Source: an uncultured Methanomassiliicoccus sp. | GTDB taxonomy: Archaea > Thermoplasmatota > Thermoplasmata > Methanomassiliicoccales > Methanomassiliicoccaceae | NCBI GenBank assembly: GCA_944319735.1 | Contig: CALUEU010000003.1 | Span: 186,001-250,000 of the forward strand | Direction of reading: 5' to 3' | Length of the DNA stretch: 64,000 nt | Notes under the pieces: model-generated | What the model saw: only the letters and a program-made list of their open reading frames with translations | Databases searched by the model: none | What the model was told of the DNA's origin: nothing | Shown here: piece by piece, positions 7,657 to 16,552 of the stretch | Position numbering within the stretch: position 1 is the first letter of the stretch | How the letters are laid out: each line of letters opens with the position of its first letter | Made by a program: the position numbers and the translations under genes

Positions 7657-8755
7657 TTTTTTTGGCTGCGGTTTTCTTGGGCGGGCTCTTCTTTGTTTTC
7701 TGCGGAGCTTTAGCTTTGGCAGCCACATTGGACTTTTCAGAGTCAAGATACTTGGTCCACTGGTATTTCTTACGTGTACTGAGATTTACATTGTGGTACG
7801 CATAACTGAAGATCAGAGGCACTACTGTGGTAGCTTCGGCGTAAACCATCTGTTCATATGTGGTGCTAACCTTTCCCCAGGATGAGGCTTCTTTCAGTGT
7901 GGAAGAAGAACAGGCTCCGTCGCGGACATCAGCTACAGTAATCTGCACAGCATATTGGTGCATCGGAACTTCCTTTCCTAAGCATTCTGCACAGACAACC
8001 GTATCCTGAGCAAAGTTCTTAGGCACTCCGCCGCCGACCATGAACAGGCCAGAAGTCTTGGCAGCCATCTTTATCTTGGTGAGTTCGTAGAAGTCTTTCA
8101 CTGAGTCGATGGTTACATGACTCTCAGGATTCTCATGCTGATGCATTACAAGTCCAAAACCTGCGCTGCAGTCTGAAAATGCTGGGCAGAACACAGGGAC
8201 ATCATGCTCATAGGCGAGCTGCACAAGCGAATCCTTCTTCTTGGCATTCTTTGTCAGGTACTTTCCCATCTCTCTGATAAATTCACGGGAGGAGTACGGG
8301 CGGGGCTCAAGGCCATCGGCGATCTTCTTGATCGTGCTGTCGCAGACCTGCAGCTGTTCTTCATCAATATATGTGTCATATATGCGGTCAACGTAATTGC
8401 TGCGCAGCATATTGTCATCGATGAACTGTGTGCCATGGTAATGCTTGAATCCCAAGGCTTCAAAGAAATCCATATCCACTATTGAAGCTCCGGTAGATAC
8501 GACTGCGTCTACCATGTTGTATTTTATCATGTCAGCATAGATCTGCATGCAGCCTGCCGCGCTGCTGCTGCCTGCAAGGGTGAGAATGACTGTGCAGTCT
8601 TTGTTTTTCAGCATTTTTACCAAGATATCTGCAGCTCTGGCAGTATCTCTTGAGCTGAAGGACATTTCTCTCATGCTGTTGATGATTGGTGTGGAATCGT
8701 ACTTGGTCGCGTCCACGTGCTTAACCGTTTTCTTTAACAAGTCTTTTTTTGACAT
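7643..8755 (-). CDS. dhs: Deoxyhypusine synthase-like protein
   Basis: This 370-residue protein of the deoxyhypusine synthase superfamily transfers the aminobutyl group of spermidine, in an NAD-dependent reaction, to a lysine of initiation factor aIF5A or to another amine. The catalytic region ACSSSTLKEASSWGKVS places the enzyme-intermediate lysine at residue 295; VVSTGASIVDMDFFEALG is the NAD-site segment. The variant motifs match the DHS-like branch, which also includes bacterial homospermidine synthases, so the substrate is not settled. The last ~25 residues are a Lys/Ala/Pro/Thr tail absent from the core family. It overlaps the convergent DUF72 gene and is divergent from the acyl-CoA synthetase gene. 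Confidence 0.85.
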   Translation of the reverse strand: MSKKDLLKKTVKHVDATKYDSTPIINSMREMSFSSRDTARAADILVKMLKNKDCTVILTLAGSSSAAGCMQIYADMIKYNMVDAVVSTGASIVDMDFFEALGFKHYHGTQFIDDNMLRSNYVDRIYDTYIDEEQLQVCDSTIKKIADGLEPRPYSSREFIREMGKYLTKNAKKKDSLVQLAYEHDVPVFCPAFSDCSAGFGLVMHQHENPESHVTIDSVKDFYELTKIKMAAKTSGLFMVGGGVPKNFAQDTVVCAECLGKEVPMHQYAVQITVADVRDGACSSSTLKEASSWGKVSTTYEQMVYAEATTVVPLIFSYAYHNVNLSTRKKYQWTKYLDSEKSNVAAKAKAPQKTKKSPPKKTAAKKTTSR

Positions 8756-8859
8756 GGATGTTCACCGAATGTTCTTAGACATCAATCCCTACCTAATATC
8801 TAAACTCTCCCTTCTTCTGGATAAGAAGTTTAAACTTCTGAAACGCGTATACTATTCTG

Positions 8860-10959
8860 ATGCTAGGTGCAGAGGAACTTTTCAACCCCAAGTCAATAGC
8901 AATTGTAGGTGCGTCTTCAGATCCTGCAAAGATAGGAAACATGGTACTCAGGAACCTTCTTGCATCTGGATATGCCGGGAGCATCTATGCGGTAAATCCC
9001 AAAGGCGGCGAAGCCCTGGGGTACAAATTTTTCAAATCAATATCAGAAATTAAAGACAAAGTCGACATGGCAGTCATAACAATCCCTTCAGCGGCAGTGC
9101 CTGCAGCGATGGAAGATCTGGGGAAGAAAGGAGTTCCAGCAGCAGTCATCATCTCAGCAGGGTTCAGGGAAATGGGAGCCGAGGGGATGGAGCTTGAACT
9201 CGGCGTGGGAAGGATTGCCAAAAACTATGGTATAAGAGTTCTCGGACCGAACTGCTTAGGCCTGCTGAACACGGCAAACAATATGAACGCCTCTTTCACG
9301 GCTACTTATCCAAGAGAAGGAAACATTGCACTGACTTCTCAGTCAGGTGCAGTATGCTCCGCAATGCTTGACTGGGCTAAGGCGTATGATATTGGCTTTT
9401 CTAAATTCCTATCGATGGGGAATAAATTGGACATTGATGAGGCCGATCTTCTGCAGTATCTTGCAGACGATGATGACACTTCTGTAATCGGCATGTATAT
9501 CGAAGGCATGAACAGGGGCAGAGAGTTCATGAAAGAGGCTTTAAAGACCTCTAAGAAGAAGTCGATAATTGTTTTAAAATCTGGAAGGACGGATTCAGGT
9601 GCAAAAGCCGCTTCTTCCCATACAGGAGCGATGTCTGGAAGCGACAGCGTATATGATGCGGCGATCAAACAGTCAGGAATGATCAGAGCTCACAATCTCG
9701 AAGAGATGACAGATTATCTGCAGGTGTTTTCTTCCATGCCAGTTCCTGATGGAAAAAACATCGCTATTGTGACAAATGCAGGCGGGATGGGAGTCATGGC
9801 CGCCGATGCAGTATCTGATTACGGACTATCTCTGGCAAAGCTGTCAAAGGAAACCATCGACATGCTTCATGAAAAACTGCCTAAAGCTGCAGGAGTCTAC
9901 AATCCGATAGATGTGCTGGGAGATGCACCGGCAGAGAGGCTTACGGCAGCATTGAATGCTGTTCTCAGCGATCCTGCCGTGAATATGCTCATGGTCATGA
10001 TGGCTCCCACGGACACAATAGACATTCCTTCGGCTGCAAAAGCCGTTGCTGAGTTCAAAGATGCTAAAATTCCAATCGTGGCGGCAATGGTGGGCGGAGA
10101 AGAGATCAACAAAGGCTCTTTAATTCTCAGGGATGCCAACATTCCTATATATTCGTCTCCAGAAAGAGCAGTGAGAGCTTTAGGAGCAATGGCTTCCTAC
10201 CTAGACATTAAGAAATCTCCGAAAGAGGATCTTCCGGATAAGTTCATCATTGATAAGGATAAAATACAAAATATAATCAGAACTGCCTCTGCTGAGGGAA
10301 GGACTTCTCTCACAGAATCAGAAGGAAAATCAATTCTTCAAGAATACGATATAAAGACTCCCAGAAAAGAGCTTGCTTCTTCTGTGGATGAAGCAGTGAG
10401 AGTTGCCAGCTCTATTGGCTATCCTGTAGTTATGAAAATTTCATCTCCTGATATTGCACACAAGACCGACGTAGGCGGAGTTTCATTAAATCTTCAAAAT
10501 GAGCAGGAAATTCGGGAAGCTTACTCTGCAATGATGGAGAAGATCAAAACTGCAGTTCCGGCAGCAAGAATAGACGGCGTCCTGATTGAAGAGATGTTTA
10601 GCGGCAGAGAGCTGATTGTAGGAATGGTCAGGGATAAGCAGTTTGGTCCGGTAATCACCTTTGGTCTTGGCGGAATTTTTGTAGAAATAATGAAGGATGT
10701 AAGCAGAGGGGTGGTTCCCATCACAACCCAGATGGCTGACAGAATGATCAAGTCAATAAGATCATACCCGATTCTTGCTGGAGCCAGGGGTAAGAAGCCT
10801 GCAGACATTGCAGCTTTGAAATCTTTAATTTTAAAAATATCTCAGCTTTCACTGGATTTTCCTGAAATATCAGAACTTGAAATGAATCCAGTCATGGCTG
10901 GGGAAGTCGGCTGCTGTGCCGTTGATGCTTTAGTTGTAATTAGGAGGGAGAAAAAATGA
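8860..10959 (+). CDS. ADP-forming acetate/acyl-CoA ligase, fused alpha-beta subunits
   Basis: This 699-residue enzyme interconverts acyl-CoA + ADP + Pi and acid + CoA + ATP. Residues 1-~460 form the alpha part: a CoA-binding Rossmann fold (AIVGASSDPAKIG at 14-26) and the ligase domains, with the phosphorylated His254 in SSHTGAM. Residues ~470-699 form the ATP-grasp beta part (GYPVVMKISSPDIAHKTDVGG near 520, ELIVGMVRD). Fusion of the two subunits is normal for many euryarchaea. The gene overlaps the DRTGG/phosphotransacetylase-like gene by 4 bases, so they form an operon. Substrate (acetate versus longer acids) is not readable from sequence. Confidence 0.93.
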   Translation: MLGAEELFNPKSIAIVGASSDPAKIGNMVLRNLLASGYAGSIYAVNPKGGEALGYKFFKSISEIKDKVDMAVITIPSAAVPAAMEDLGKKGVPAAVIISAGFREMGAEGMELELGVGRIAKNYGIRVLGPNCLGLLNTANNMNASFTATYPREGNIALTSQSGAVCSAMLDWAKAYDIGFSKFLSMGNKLDIDEADLLQYLADDDDTSVIGMYIEGMNRGREFMKEALKTSKKKSIIVLKSGRTDSGAKAASSHTGAMSGSDSVYDAAIKQSGMIRAHNLEEMTDYLQVFSSMPVPDGKNIAIVTNAGGMGVMAADAVSDYGLSLAKLSKETIDMLHEKLPKAAGVYNPIDVLGDAPAERLTAALNAVLSDPAVNMLMVMMAPTDTIDIPSAAKAVAEFKDAKIPIVAAMVGGEEINKGSLILRDANIPIYSSPERAVRALGAMASYLDIKKSPKEDLPDKFIIDKDKIQNIIRTASAEGRTSLTESEGKSILQEYDIKTPRKELASSVDEAVRVASSIGYPVVMKISSPDIAHKTDVGGVSLNLQNEQEIREAYSAMMEKIKTAVPAARIDGVLIEEMFSGRELIVGMVRDKQFGPVITFGLGGIFVEIMKDVSRGVVPITTQMADRMIKSIRSYPILAGARGKKPADIAALKSLILKISQLSLDFPEISELEMNPVMAGEVGCCAVDALVVIRREKK

Positions 10960-11939
10960 AACCATTGTACATTGGTTCAGTTATGGAAAGGTCAGGTAAA
11001 AGTGCAATTGCCTTGGGGCTGGCAAAGAGTCTGGGAGGCGTTGGATACTTCAAGCCGTTCAAGGAATCCTCAGTTGAGTTCAACGGCAGTGCGGTCGACA
11101 GAGACGCCCTGCTGATGGCTTCAGCACTTGATCTTCCATACTCTCCTGAAGAACTCTCTCCTTTCATTTACGATGTCTTTTCTCCACCGTCATTTGATGA
11201 AGTCTGCGCCGCTTACAAGCAGGTGTCTAAAGAAAAGATGATCATCGAAGGCACAAGGGACATAATTACAGGCTGGACAGGAAATCTTTCAGGAATGGCT
11301 ATCGCAAGGGATCTCGGCGCAGAGATAATTCTGGTATCTCCTGCAACTTCTCAGGCAATAGATAAGATCTGCATGTTGAACTCATTTATGAAGCACACAC
11401 CTAGGTTGTTCAAAGGTGTGATTCTCAATCAGATCGAGGACAAGAGATACATCGATCTTCTAGAGAGCCGAGGCATTAACGTACTCGGTGCAGTTCCCCC
11501 TATGAATGAGCTCAAAAGATTCAGAGTCTCTGAAATAGCCTCGCTGCTGTCTGCTGAAGTTCTGATTGATGGAAAAGATGCAGAAATCGAGAATGTAATG
11601 ATCGGTGCCATGAACTCTGAGTCCGCAGTAGCGCAGATGAGGAGGATGCCGGCAAAAGCCCTTATAACCGGAGGGGACAGAGCAGACATTCAGAATGCCG
11701 CATTATCGACTGATCTGGCATGTCTCGTACTCACCGGAGGATTCCAGCCGTCAAATGCAGTTCTGTCCTTAGCATATGAGCAGGGCGTTACAGTTCTCTT
11801 AACGTCAATGGATACCATGGGTGCTGTGGAGACAGTCAACAGACACTTGGCATATATCTCACCGAAGGATGAGAGTAAAATTCTCAAAATAACAGAGGCG
11901 GTAAAGGAAAACGTTGACATCAGCAGGATTACGGAGTAA
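10956..11939 (+). CDS. DRTGG-domain protein with P-loop N-terminus (phosphotransacetylase-like regulatory protein)
   Basis: This 327-residue protein has two parts. Residues 1-~200 resemble the dethiobiotin-synthetase-like P-loop domain (IGSVMERSGKSAIALGLAKSL) found at the N-terminus of long phosphotransacetylases. Residues ~210-327 are a DRTGG domain (ALITGGDRADIQNAAL, CLVLTGGFQP). The catalytic Pta domain is absent. Such proteins often sit next to ADP-forming acetyl-CoA synthetases in archaea, and here the start overlaps that gene (ATGA). A role in sensing or regulating acetyl-CoA turnover is plausible but unproven. The 3' end overlaps the convergent MazG-like gene by 11 bases. Confidence 0.8.
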   Translation: MKPLYIGSVMERSGKSAIALGLAKSLGGVGYFKPFKESSVEFNGSAVDRDALLMASALDLPYSPEELSPFIYDVFSPPSFDEVCAAYKQVSKEKMIIEGTRDIITGWTGNLSGMAIARDLGAEIILVSPATSQAIDKICMLNSFMKHTPRLFKGVILNQIEDKRYIDLLESRGINVLGAVPPMNELKRFRVSEIASLLSAEVLIDGKDAEIENVMIGAMNSESAVAQMRRMPAKALITGGDRADIQNAALSTDLACLVLTGGFQPSNAVLSLAYEQGVTVLLTSMDTMGAVETVNRHLAYISPKDESKILKITEAVKENVDISRITE

Positions 11940-12231
11940 TCTTCATCACAATCCTCTTGCTGAAGCCTCCGTTCCTTTCCCTCTTTTTCTTCATGATTTC
12001 AAAAAGCTCAGCTTCATTTATGCCTATTTCATCTGCCAGATTCAGCACGACTTCCAGTATGTCTGCAAGCTCTTCAGCATTATTGTCCTCTAAAAATTCA
12101 GAAGTTTCTTCCTGCAGTTTTTGGATGAGCAGATTTAACATCTCTTCTTTGCTGGCTGTGTTAAATTTAAACTGCTTGCCTTGTGCCGCTGTTATTTCAG
12201 GTATATTGTCTCTCACAAGCTTGCTGTTCAT
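11929..12231 (-). CDS. MazG-like / phosphoribosyl-ATP pyrophosphohydrolase-like NTP hydrolase
   Basis: This 100-residue all-alpha NTP pyrophosphatase has the typical start KLVRDNIPEI and the metal-binding pattern EETSEFLE...EELADILEVV (about residues 40-65). This short stand-alone type is common in gut archaea and bacteria and is thought to clear non-canonical nucleotides. It is not the histidine-pathway HisE, since no his genes are near. It overlaps the convergent DRTGG gene at the 3' end. Confidence 0.85.
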   Translation of the reverse strand: MNSKLVRDNIPEITAAQGKQFKFNTASKEEMLNLLIQKLQEETSEFLEDNNAEELADILEVVLNLADEIGINEAELFEIMKKKRERNGGFSKRIVMKITP

Positions 12232-12322
12232 TAAATCTGATAATCATTGTGACAAAATATGCCTTGTGATCTCATATGCAGAATAATTTAAATATCAAAA
12301 CTGTGCATAGTATATTGTAACA

Positions 12323-12382
12323 CTGAGGTTCCTGAGACTGAGCCTTTGGGGACGTTATCGGTACGTCGCTCAGGAACGTCAG
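12323..12382. terminator. 60-nt structured inverted repeat with nested hairpin
   Basis: CTGA-G-GTTCCTGAG pairs with CTCAGGAAC-G-TCAG (13 pairs with one G-G mismatch), and inside it GACGT pairs with ACGTC. On the plus strand a T-run follows about 10 bases later. It lies between the ends of the RHH-gene transcript and the MazG-gene promoter, so a terminator is likely, but the nested stem is more elaborate than usual and a small RNA is possible. Confidence 0.5.
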
Positions 12383-12404
12383 ATTATGTTGCTTTTTTAA
12401 AGTT

Positions 12405-12854
12405 TTAAGATTGGAACAATGGATCATTGTGCTCAATGTTTATTCCATACCGCAGTTCTTGATAATGATGGTGCATTACCCAGCGTATGAGATCATCACG
12501 TGATTCATAACCTCTTAACTCTATCTCTTCATCCATCCATTTGACAAGTGTTGAAGGCAGAGTAACAAGAAACTCCTTTTCACTGTTGTTTACTGCCTTA
12601 AACAGGCTGTGAAAATCCTTGTATGTTGTGTATATCAGTTTTCCAACATCTATGGAGGGAATCCTGAGTTTATAGGCAATATCTAGATCTTCCATCCCTC
12701 GTTCTTTATAGATAAATGCACGCAGTTCTTCTTCCTTCATTCCCAGATTTAGAAAAGTCTCAACAAGATCATTTCCCAATTCAGAAAAATCTTTTTTCTG
12801 TGCATCCTGTCCAGTATCTGTGGATTTGTCGCAATCTTTCACATAATCACCCAA
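12405..12854 (-). CDS. Putative DNA-binding protein: sigma-like HTH plus ribbon-helix-helix
   Basis: This 149-residue protein has no named family that I recognise. The C-terminal part (VTLPSTLVKWMDEE, then GYESRDDLIRWVMHHH, about residues 95-132) has the beta-strand and two-helix pattern of CopG/Arc ribbon-helix-helix proteins. The middle (RAFIYKERGMEDLDIAYKLR, about 45-65) resembles the helix-turn-helix of sigma-70 region 4-type domains. This suggests a transcription regulator. The annotated start is TTG at 12854; GTG at 12842, preceded by GGTGAT, is an alternative. It is divergent from the NYN nuclease gene. Confidence 0.6.
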   Translation of the reverse strand: MGDYVKDCDKSTDTGQDAQKKDFSELGNDLVETFLNLGMKEEELRAFIYKERGMEDLDIAYKLRIPSIDVGKLIYTTYKDFHSLFKAVNNSEKEFLVTLPSTLVKWMDEEIELRGYESRDDLIRWVMHHHYQELRYGINIEHNDPLFQS

Positions 12855-13018
12855 TCAACCTTCACTTTGTTTGGATATTCACCAACTAGAAGTGCGTATA
12901 CACTTATCTATAATATAATTCCATGTTGCAGATTATAACGCAGCGGCATGTCTGAAATGCTGTAATAATACTCAGTTCATTTAGTAACATACATATTTCT
13001 TGAGAGTTATTGCCAACC

Positions 13019-13639
13019 ATGGAGAGCCAAGCTGTCGTACTCATTGACAATGGTTACCTTGCAAAAACGCTGGAGAATGATTTTGGCAGGACGCGTTTAG
13101 ATTATTCAGCCTTTGCACATGAGCTCTGCAGCATGATTTCCTGTGATATGTCCAAAGCATATCTGTATGATGCTCCGCCGATAAACAAGCCTACAGACAA
13201 CGCCAAAAGAAGAAAGACATATGCCAACCGAATGAGGTTTTTTGATGACATCCGCAAGACTCCTCAGTTTGAAGTAAAGTTGGGCAGGCTTACAGAGTTT
13301 GTCGATCATGAAACCGGCAGAATGGTGACCAGACAGAAAGGTGTCGATGTCATGCTGGCTGTTGATATGATTGTACATACGCTTGATCCTGAGATCGAAG
13401 TAGACAATATGATTCTTATCGCAGGTGATGCAGACTTTGAACCGGCAGTGAGATACTCCGTATCTAGGGGAAAAAACATAGTTTTGTGCTGCTCAACAAA
13501 GTATAGAAAAAACGGTGGAAAATCATATTCGGATGCACTTATGAATGTAAGCAGTTCATTCATATCGTTAGACTACGACTTGATTTCAAAATGTTCATTT
13601 GTAAGAAAGAAGGCAGAGAGTCTCAAATCTAACATTTAA
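13019..13639 (+). CDS. NYN-domain (LabA/DUF88-like) putative ribonuclease
   Basis: This 206-residue protein has the PIN-like NYN fold. Acidic metal-site residues are visible in VLIDNGYLAK at the N-terminus, QKGVDVMLAVDM near 106-117 and IAGDADFEPAV near 135-145. NYN proteins are Mg-dependent RNases or RNA-binding proteins in RNA decay and sometimes in defence. ATG 13019 (MESQAVVLID) is chosen over the upstream TTG at 13010 because homology starts directly after it. It is divergent from the RHH regulator; no partner gene is visible. Confidence 0.82.
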   Translation: MESQAVVLIDNGYLAKTLENDFGRTRLDYSAFAHELCSMISCDMSKAYLYDAPPINKPTDNAKRRKTYANRMRFFDDIRKTPQFEVKLGRLTEFVDHETGRMVTRQKGVDVMLAVDMIVHTLDPEIEVDNMILIAGDADFEPAVRYSVSRGKNIVLCCSTKYRKNGGKSYSDALMNVSSSFISLDYDLISKCSFVRKKAESLKSNI

Positions 13640-13663
13640 ATCTAGCTGGATCACTAATCCAAA

Positions 13664-13876
13664 GATTTAATTTTGATGATTTTTTAATTTTGATGATGTC
13701 AAAACACACAGAATGATGAATTTTAGAGACAATTCTCAAAGGGATGAGAAACCCTGTTAACGACATCAGCCATGCAATCATTCACAGGGGATGATATCCA
13801 TCCGCTCACTCCTTGAGGCGGGAGATTATGCAGATGGATAAACATTAGTTTGTAGTAGTTTTTTAATTTTGATGAA
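13664..13876. repeat. Direct repeats of TTTAATTTTGATGA around a hairpin element
   Basis: The sequence TTTAATTTTGATGA occurs three times, at about 13667-13680, 13684-13697 and 13863-13876. Between the second and third copies lies a structured segment: ATCCATC (13796-13802) pairs with GATGGAT (13833-13839), enclosing CCGCTCA (13802-13808) with TGAGGCGG (13814-13821). It sits in the gap between the NYN gene and the 3' end of gcvH. It could be a small mobile or regulatory element; no terminal inverted repeats or ORF are seen. Confidence 0.4.
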
Positions 13877-13895
13877 GTTCATTTTTAAATATGCG

Positions 13896-14285
13896 TCAGG
13901 CACCAATAAGCTTCTTGTATTCTTCAGGATTCAAAAGTCCAGAGAGATCACAGTTATCGAGTTTAACTATGGCAAACCATCCTTTGTCATATGGTGATTG
14001 GTTTATGATCAGTGGATCATTCAATATTTCAGAGTTAATCTCCAAGACTTCGCAGTCTACGGGGCAGCTGACAGCAGCGACGGTCTTGATACTCTCTACC
14101 TGTCCGAACAAATCTCCTTGCTGATACTTCTTCCCTATAACAGGCAGTTCTGCATATACCAATTCTGACATCTGCTCTTGTGCATAATCGGTCATTCCTA
14201 TCTTTGCAGTTTCCCCATAAATCAGCACCCATTCATGGGTTTTTGAATAGTACAGGCCGTCTCTGATTTCATTACCGTCTGTCAT
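13896..14285 (-). CDS. gcvH: Glycine cleavage system H-like protein (lipoyl carrier)
   Basis: This 129-residue protein carries a lipoyl group on Lys67 in VESIKTVAAV. The N-terminal THEWV and IGMTDYAQ motifs and the C-terminal GWFAIVKL segment are standard for GcvH. No gcvP, gcvT, lipoyl ligase or dihydrolipoamide dehydrogenase gene is adjacent. It stands between the NYN and hypF genes, so it may act as a general lipoate carrier rather than in glycine cleavage. It is divergent from hypF; the ~100 bp gap holds both promoters. Confidence 0.92.
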   Translation of the reverse strand: MTDGNEIRDGLYYSKTHEWVLIYGETAKIGMTDYAQEQMSELVYAELPVIGKKYQQGDLFGQVESIKTVAAVSCPVDCEVLEINSEILNDPLIINQSPYDKGWFAIVKLDNCDLSGLLNPEEYKKLIGA

Positions 14286-14383
14286 ATACTCAAATGCTGC
14301 AAAGCAGAGACTGTTTTTAGATGTTTAGGTACAGGACTATGCCTGGAAAATTGTAAAATAGCACTCATTTCTTAGTATGGTCA

Positions 14384-16552
14384 ATGAAGCTGATTTTCCG
14401 CGGCATAGTTCAAGGCGTTGGGTTTCGTCCGGCAGTGTACAGATCCGCGGTTAAATTGGGCTATAACGGCTATGTGCAGAACAACGGCTCTAATGTGGTT
14501 GTGGCCATAGACGGAGACGAGAATGTTTTCATAGATAAATTGAAGTCTGAGCTGCCCCCGCTTGCAAAGATAGACAGCATAGAGATGGAAGAAGACAGCA
14601 ACGACTATGATGGATTTAAGATCATAAACAGTTCCAGTGGGGGAAAGGGAGCCAGCATACCCAATGATACTGCAATATGTGATAACTGCAGATACGATCT
14701 CTTTGATCCTTACAACCGCCGGTACCTTTATCCATTCACGAACTGCACAGACTGCGGAGCCAGGTTTTCCATAATCTCTGATCTTCCTTATGATAGAGCC
14801 AATACCTCTATGGATGAATATCCTGCGGATGAACCATGTTCTAAAGAGTATGCCAGTCCATTAGACAGAAGGTTTCATCATCAGACAATTTCCTGTCCGG
14901 CCTGCGGTCCCTGCTATTATTTATTAGATTCAGACGGAAAGAGAATTGATAAAGATCCAGTTAAGGAATTTGCCAGACAGATTGACGAAGGAGCTATAGG
15001 TGTAGTGAAAAGCTGGGGAGGCATGCACATATGCTCTAATCTGGATGAGCTTGCACACCTCAGGTCTTGGTACAGAAGGTCAGAGAAACCCTTTGCCATA
15101 ATGCTGAAAGATATGGATGTTCTCAAAAACTATTGTACACCGACAGATTATGAGGAACAGGAGATAACCTCCCCCAATAGGCCGATAGTTCTGGTTAAAA
15201 AGAAGAATACTGAACTGACAGAATTGATCTCTCCTGGATTGAACACCATCGGAGTGTTTCTGCCTTATTCTGCTATGCATCACATTCTTTTCCATTATCT
15301 TGAGCATGATGCACTGGTGATGACTTCAGCAAATGCTCCCGGAGAACCGATGGTTTTGAAAGACGAAGATGCTTTGGAGCTTGGGGTGGACATATATCTA
15401 CTGCATAACCGTAGAATAATCAACCGCTGCGATGATTCTGTTCTGAGGATGTTCGGCAGCCATCCACAATATATCAGAAAGTCCAGGGGACATATACCTT
15501 CATATTTGGAATGCAAAGAGGGTCAGGCAGTGGCCCTGGGAGGACAGGAAAATCTCTGCGGAGCGGTAGCAAAGGGCGGGAGATTGTACACAACGCAGTA
15601 TATAGGAGATGGAGAACGCCCCGGAGTCATCAGATTTTTAGAGAATGCCACAAGATATTTCCTCAAGCTTTTAGGCTCAACTCCGCAGATCGTTGCAATG
15701 GATCTTCATCCTGGATACAGCAATCGCCCTCTGGCAAAGTCAATGGCAGAAGAGTTCAGTGCAGAGCTGATAGAAGTGCAGCACCACTGGGCTCACGCGG
15801 CGTCTCTTTTGGTTGACAATGGCCTTGAAGAGGCCATGGTGCTTGCAATAGACGGCACAGGGTATGGCCTGGATGGACAGGCATGGGGTGGAGAAGTTCT
15901 TAGAGCAGACTTCTCATCTTTTGATCGGGTAGCCAATCTTGAACCGATTCCTCTCCTGGGGGGAGAAAAGGCAGTCTATGATCCAAGACGGCTGGTATTT
16001 TCTCTTGACGAAATGATCAATAAACCAAATAATTACTTTTCAGACGCGGAAGCATCCATTCTCCGTAAAATGATGCCTGCCGCACCTACTTCCACAGGCT
16101 TTGGCAGAGTTCTTGATGCCTTGTCCTGTTACTTTGAAGTCTGTCAAAAACGCACATATGATGGAGAACCTGCAATGAAGCTGGAAAGAATCCTTGCGGC
16201 AGGAGAGAATAAATTTGATTTTAATGTGGAAGTTAAAAATAACATATTATTGACTTCAAAGCTTTACAGAGATATGACTGACACTTCAGGCACTCCCGCT
16301 GACTTATCATATTCATTCGTCTACGCTCTGCTGAATACCATGGTAAATATTGCAGTAGACAAAGGAGAATCGGCAGGAATCAAAACCATAGGGATCACAG
16401 GCGGCGTTTCATACAATGATCCTATTTCTTCAATGGTAAAAGACTTGGTGGAATCAAAGGGATTCCATTTTGTCTGTCACAATAGGGTGCCGAATGGAGA
16501 TGGTGGAATCTCCACGGGGCAGTGTGCCATAGCACTTCAGAAGCTGGTTTAA
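14384..16552 (+). CDS. hypF: Carbamoyltransferase HypF ([NiFe]-hydrogenase maturation)
   Basis: This 722-residue enzyme makes the thiocarboxamide precursor of the cyanide ligands of [NiFe] hydrogenases. Domains in order: acylphosphatase-like (residues 1-88, GIVQGVGFRP at 8-17), zinc-finger pairs C99xxC102 and C121xxC124 with further cysteines near 150-175, YrdC-like (about 195-370), and a Kae1-like carbamoyltransferase domain (VQHHWAHAASLL near 465, AIDGTGYG near 485, TGGVSYN near 670). Length is close to the bacterial enzyme. It starts at ATG 14384. No other hyp gene is in the window. Confidence 0.95.
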   Translation: MKLIFRGIVQGVGFRPAVYRSAVKLGYNGYVQNNGSNVVVAIDGDENVFIDKLKSELPPLAKIDSIEMEEDSNDYDGFKIINSSSGGKGASIPNDTAICDNCRYDLFDPYNRRYLYPFTNCTDCGARFSIISDLPYDRANTSMDEYPADEPCSKEYASPLDRRFHHQTISCPACGPCYYLLDSDGKRIDKDPVKEFARQIDEGAIGVVKSWGGMHICSNLDELAHLRSWYRRSEKPFAIMLKDMDVLKNYCTPTDYEEQEITSPNRPIVLVKKKNTELTELISPGLNTIGVFLPYSAMHHILFHYLEHDALVMTSANAPGEPMVLKDEDALELGVDIYLLHNRRIINRCDDSVLRMFGSHPQYIRKSRGHIPSYLECKEGQAVALGGQENLCGAVAKGGRLYTTQYIGDGERPGVIRFLENATRYFLKLLGSTPQIVAMDLHPGYSNRPLAKSMAEEFSAELIEVQHHWAHAASLLVDNGLEEAMVLAIDGTGYGLDGQAWGGEVLRADFSSFDRVANLEPIPLLGGEKAVYDPRRLVFSLDEMINKPNNYFSDAEASILRKMMPAAPTSTGFGRVLDALSCYFEVCQKRTYDGEPAMKLERILAAGENKFDFNVEVKNNILLTSKLYRDMTDTSGTPADLSYSFVYALLNTMVNIAVDKGESAGIKTIGITGGVSYNDPISSMVKDLVESKGFHFVCHNRVPNGDGGISTGQCAIALQKLV

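Noticed and set aside
14628-14650. Origin-box-like AGTTCCAGTGGGGGAAAG
   Set aside because: It lies inside the hypF coding region, diverges after TTCCAGTGG, and is a single isolated match.
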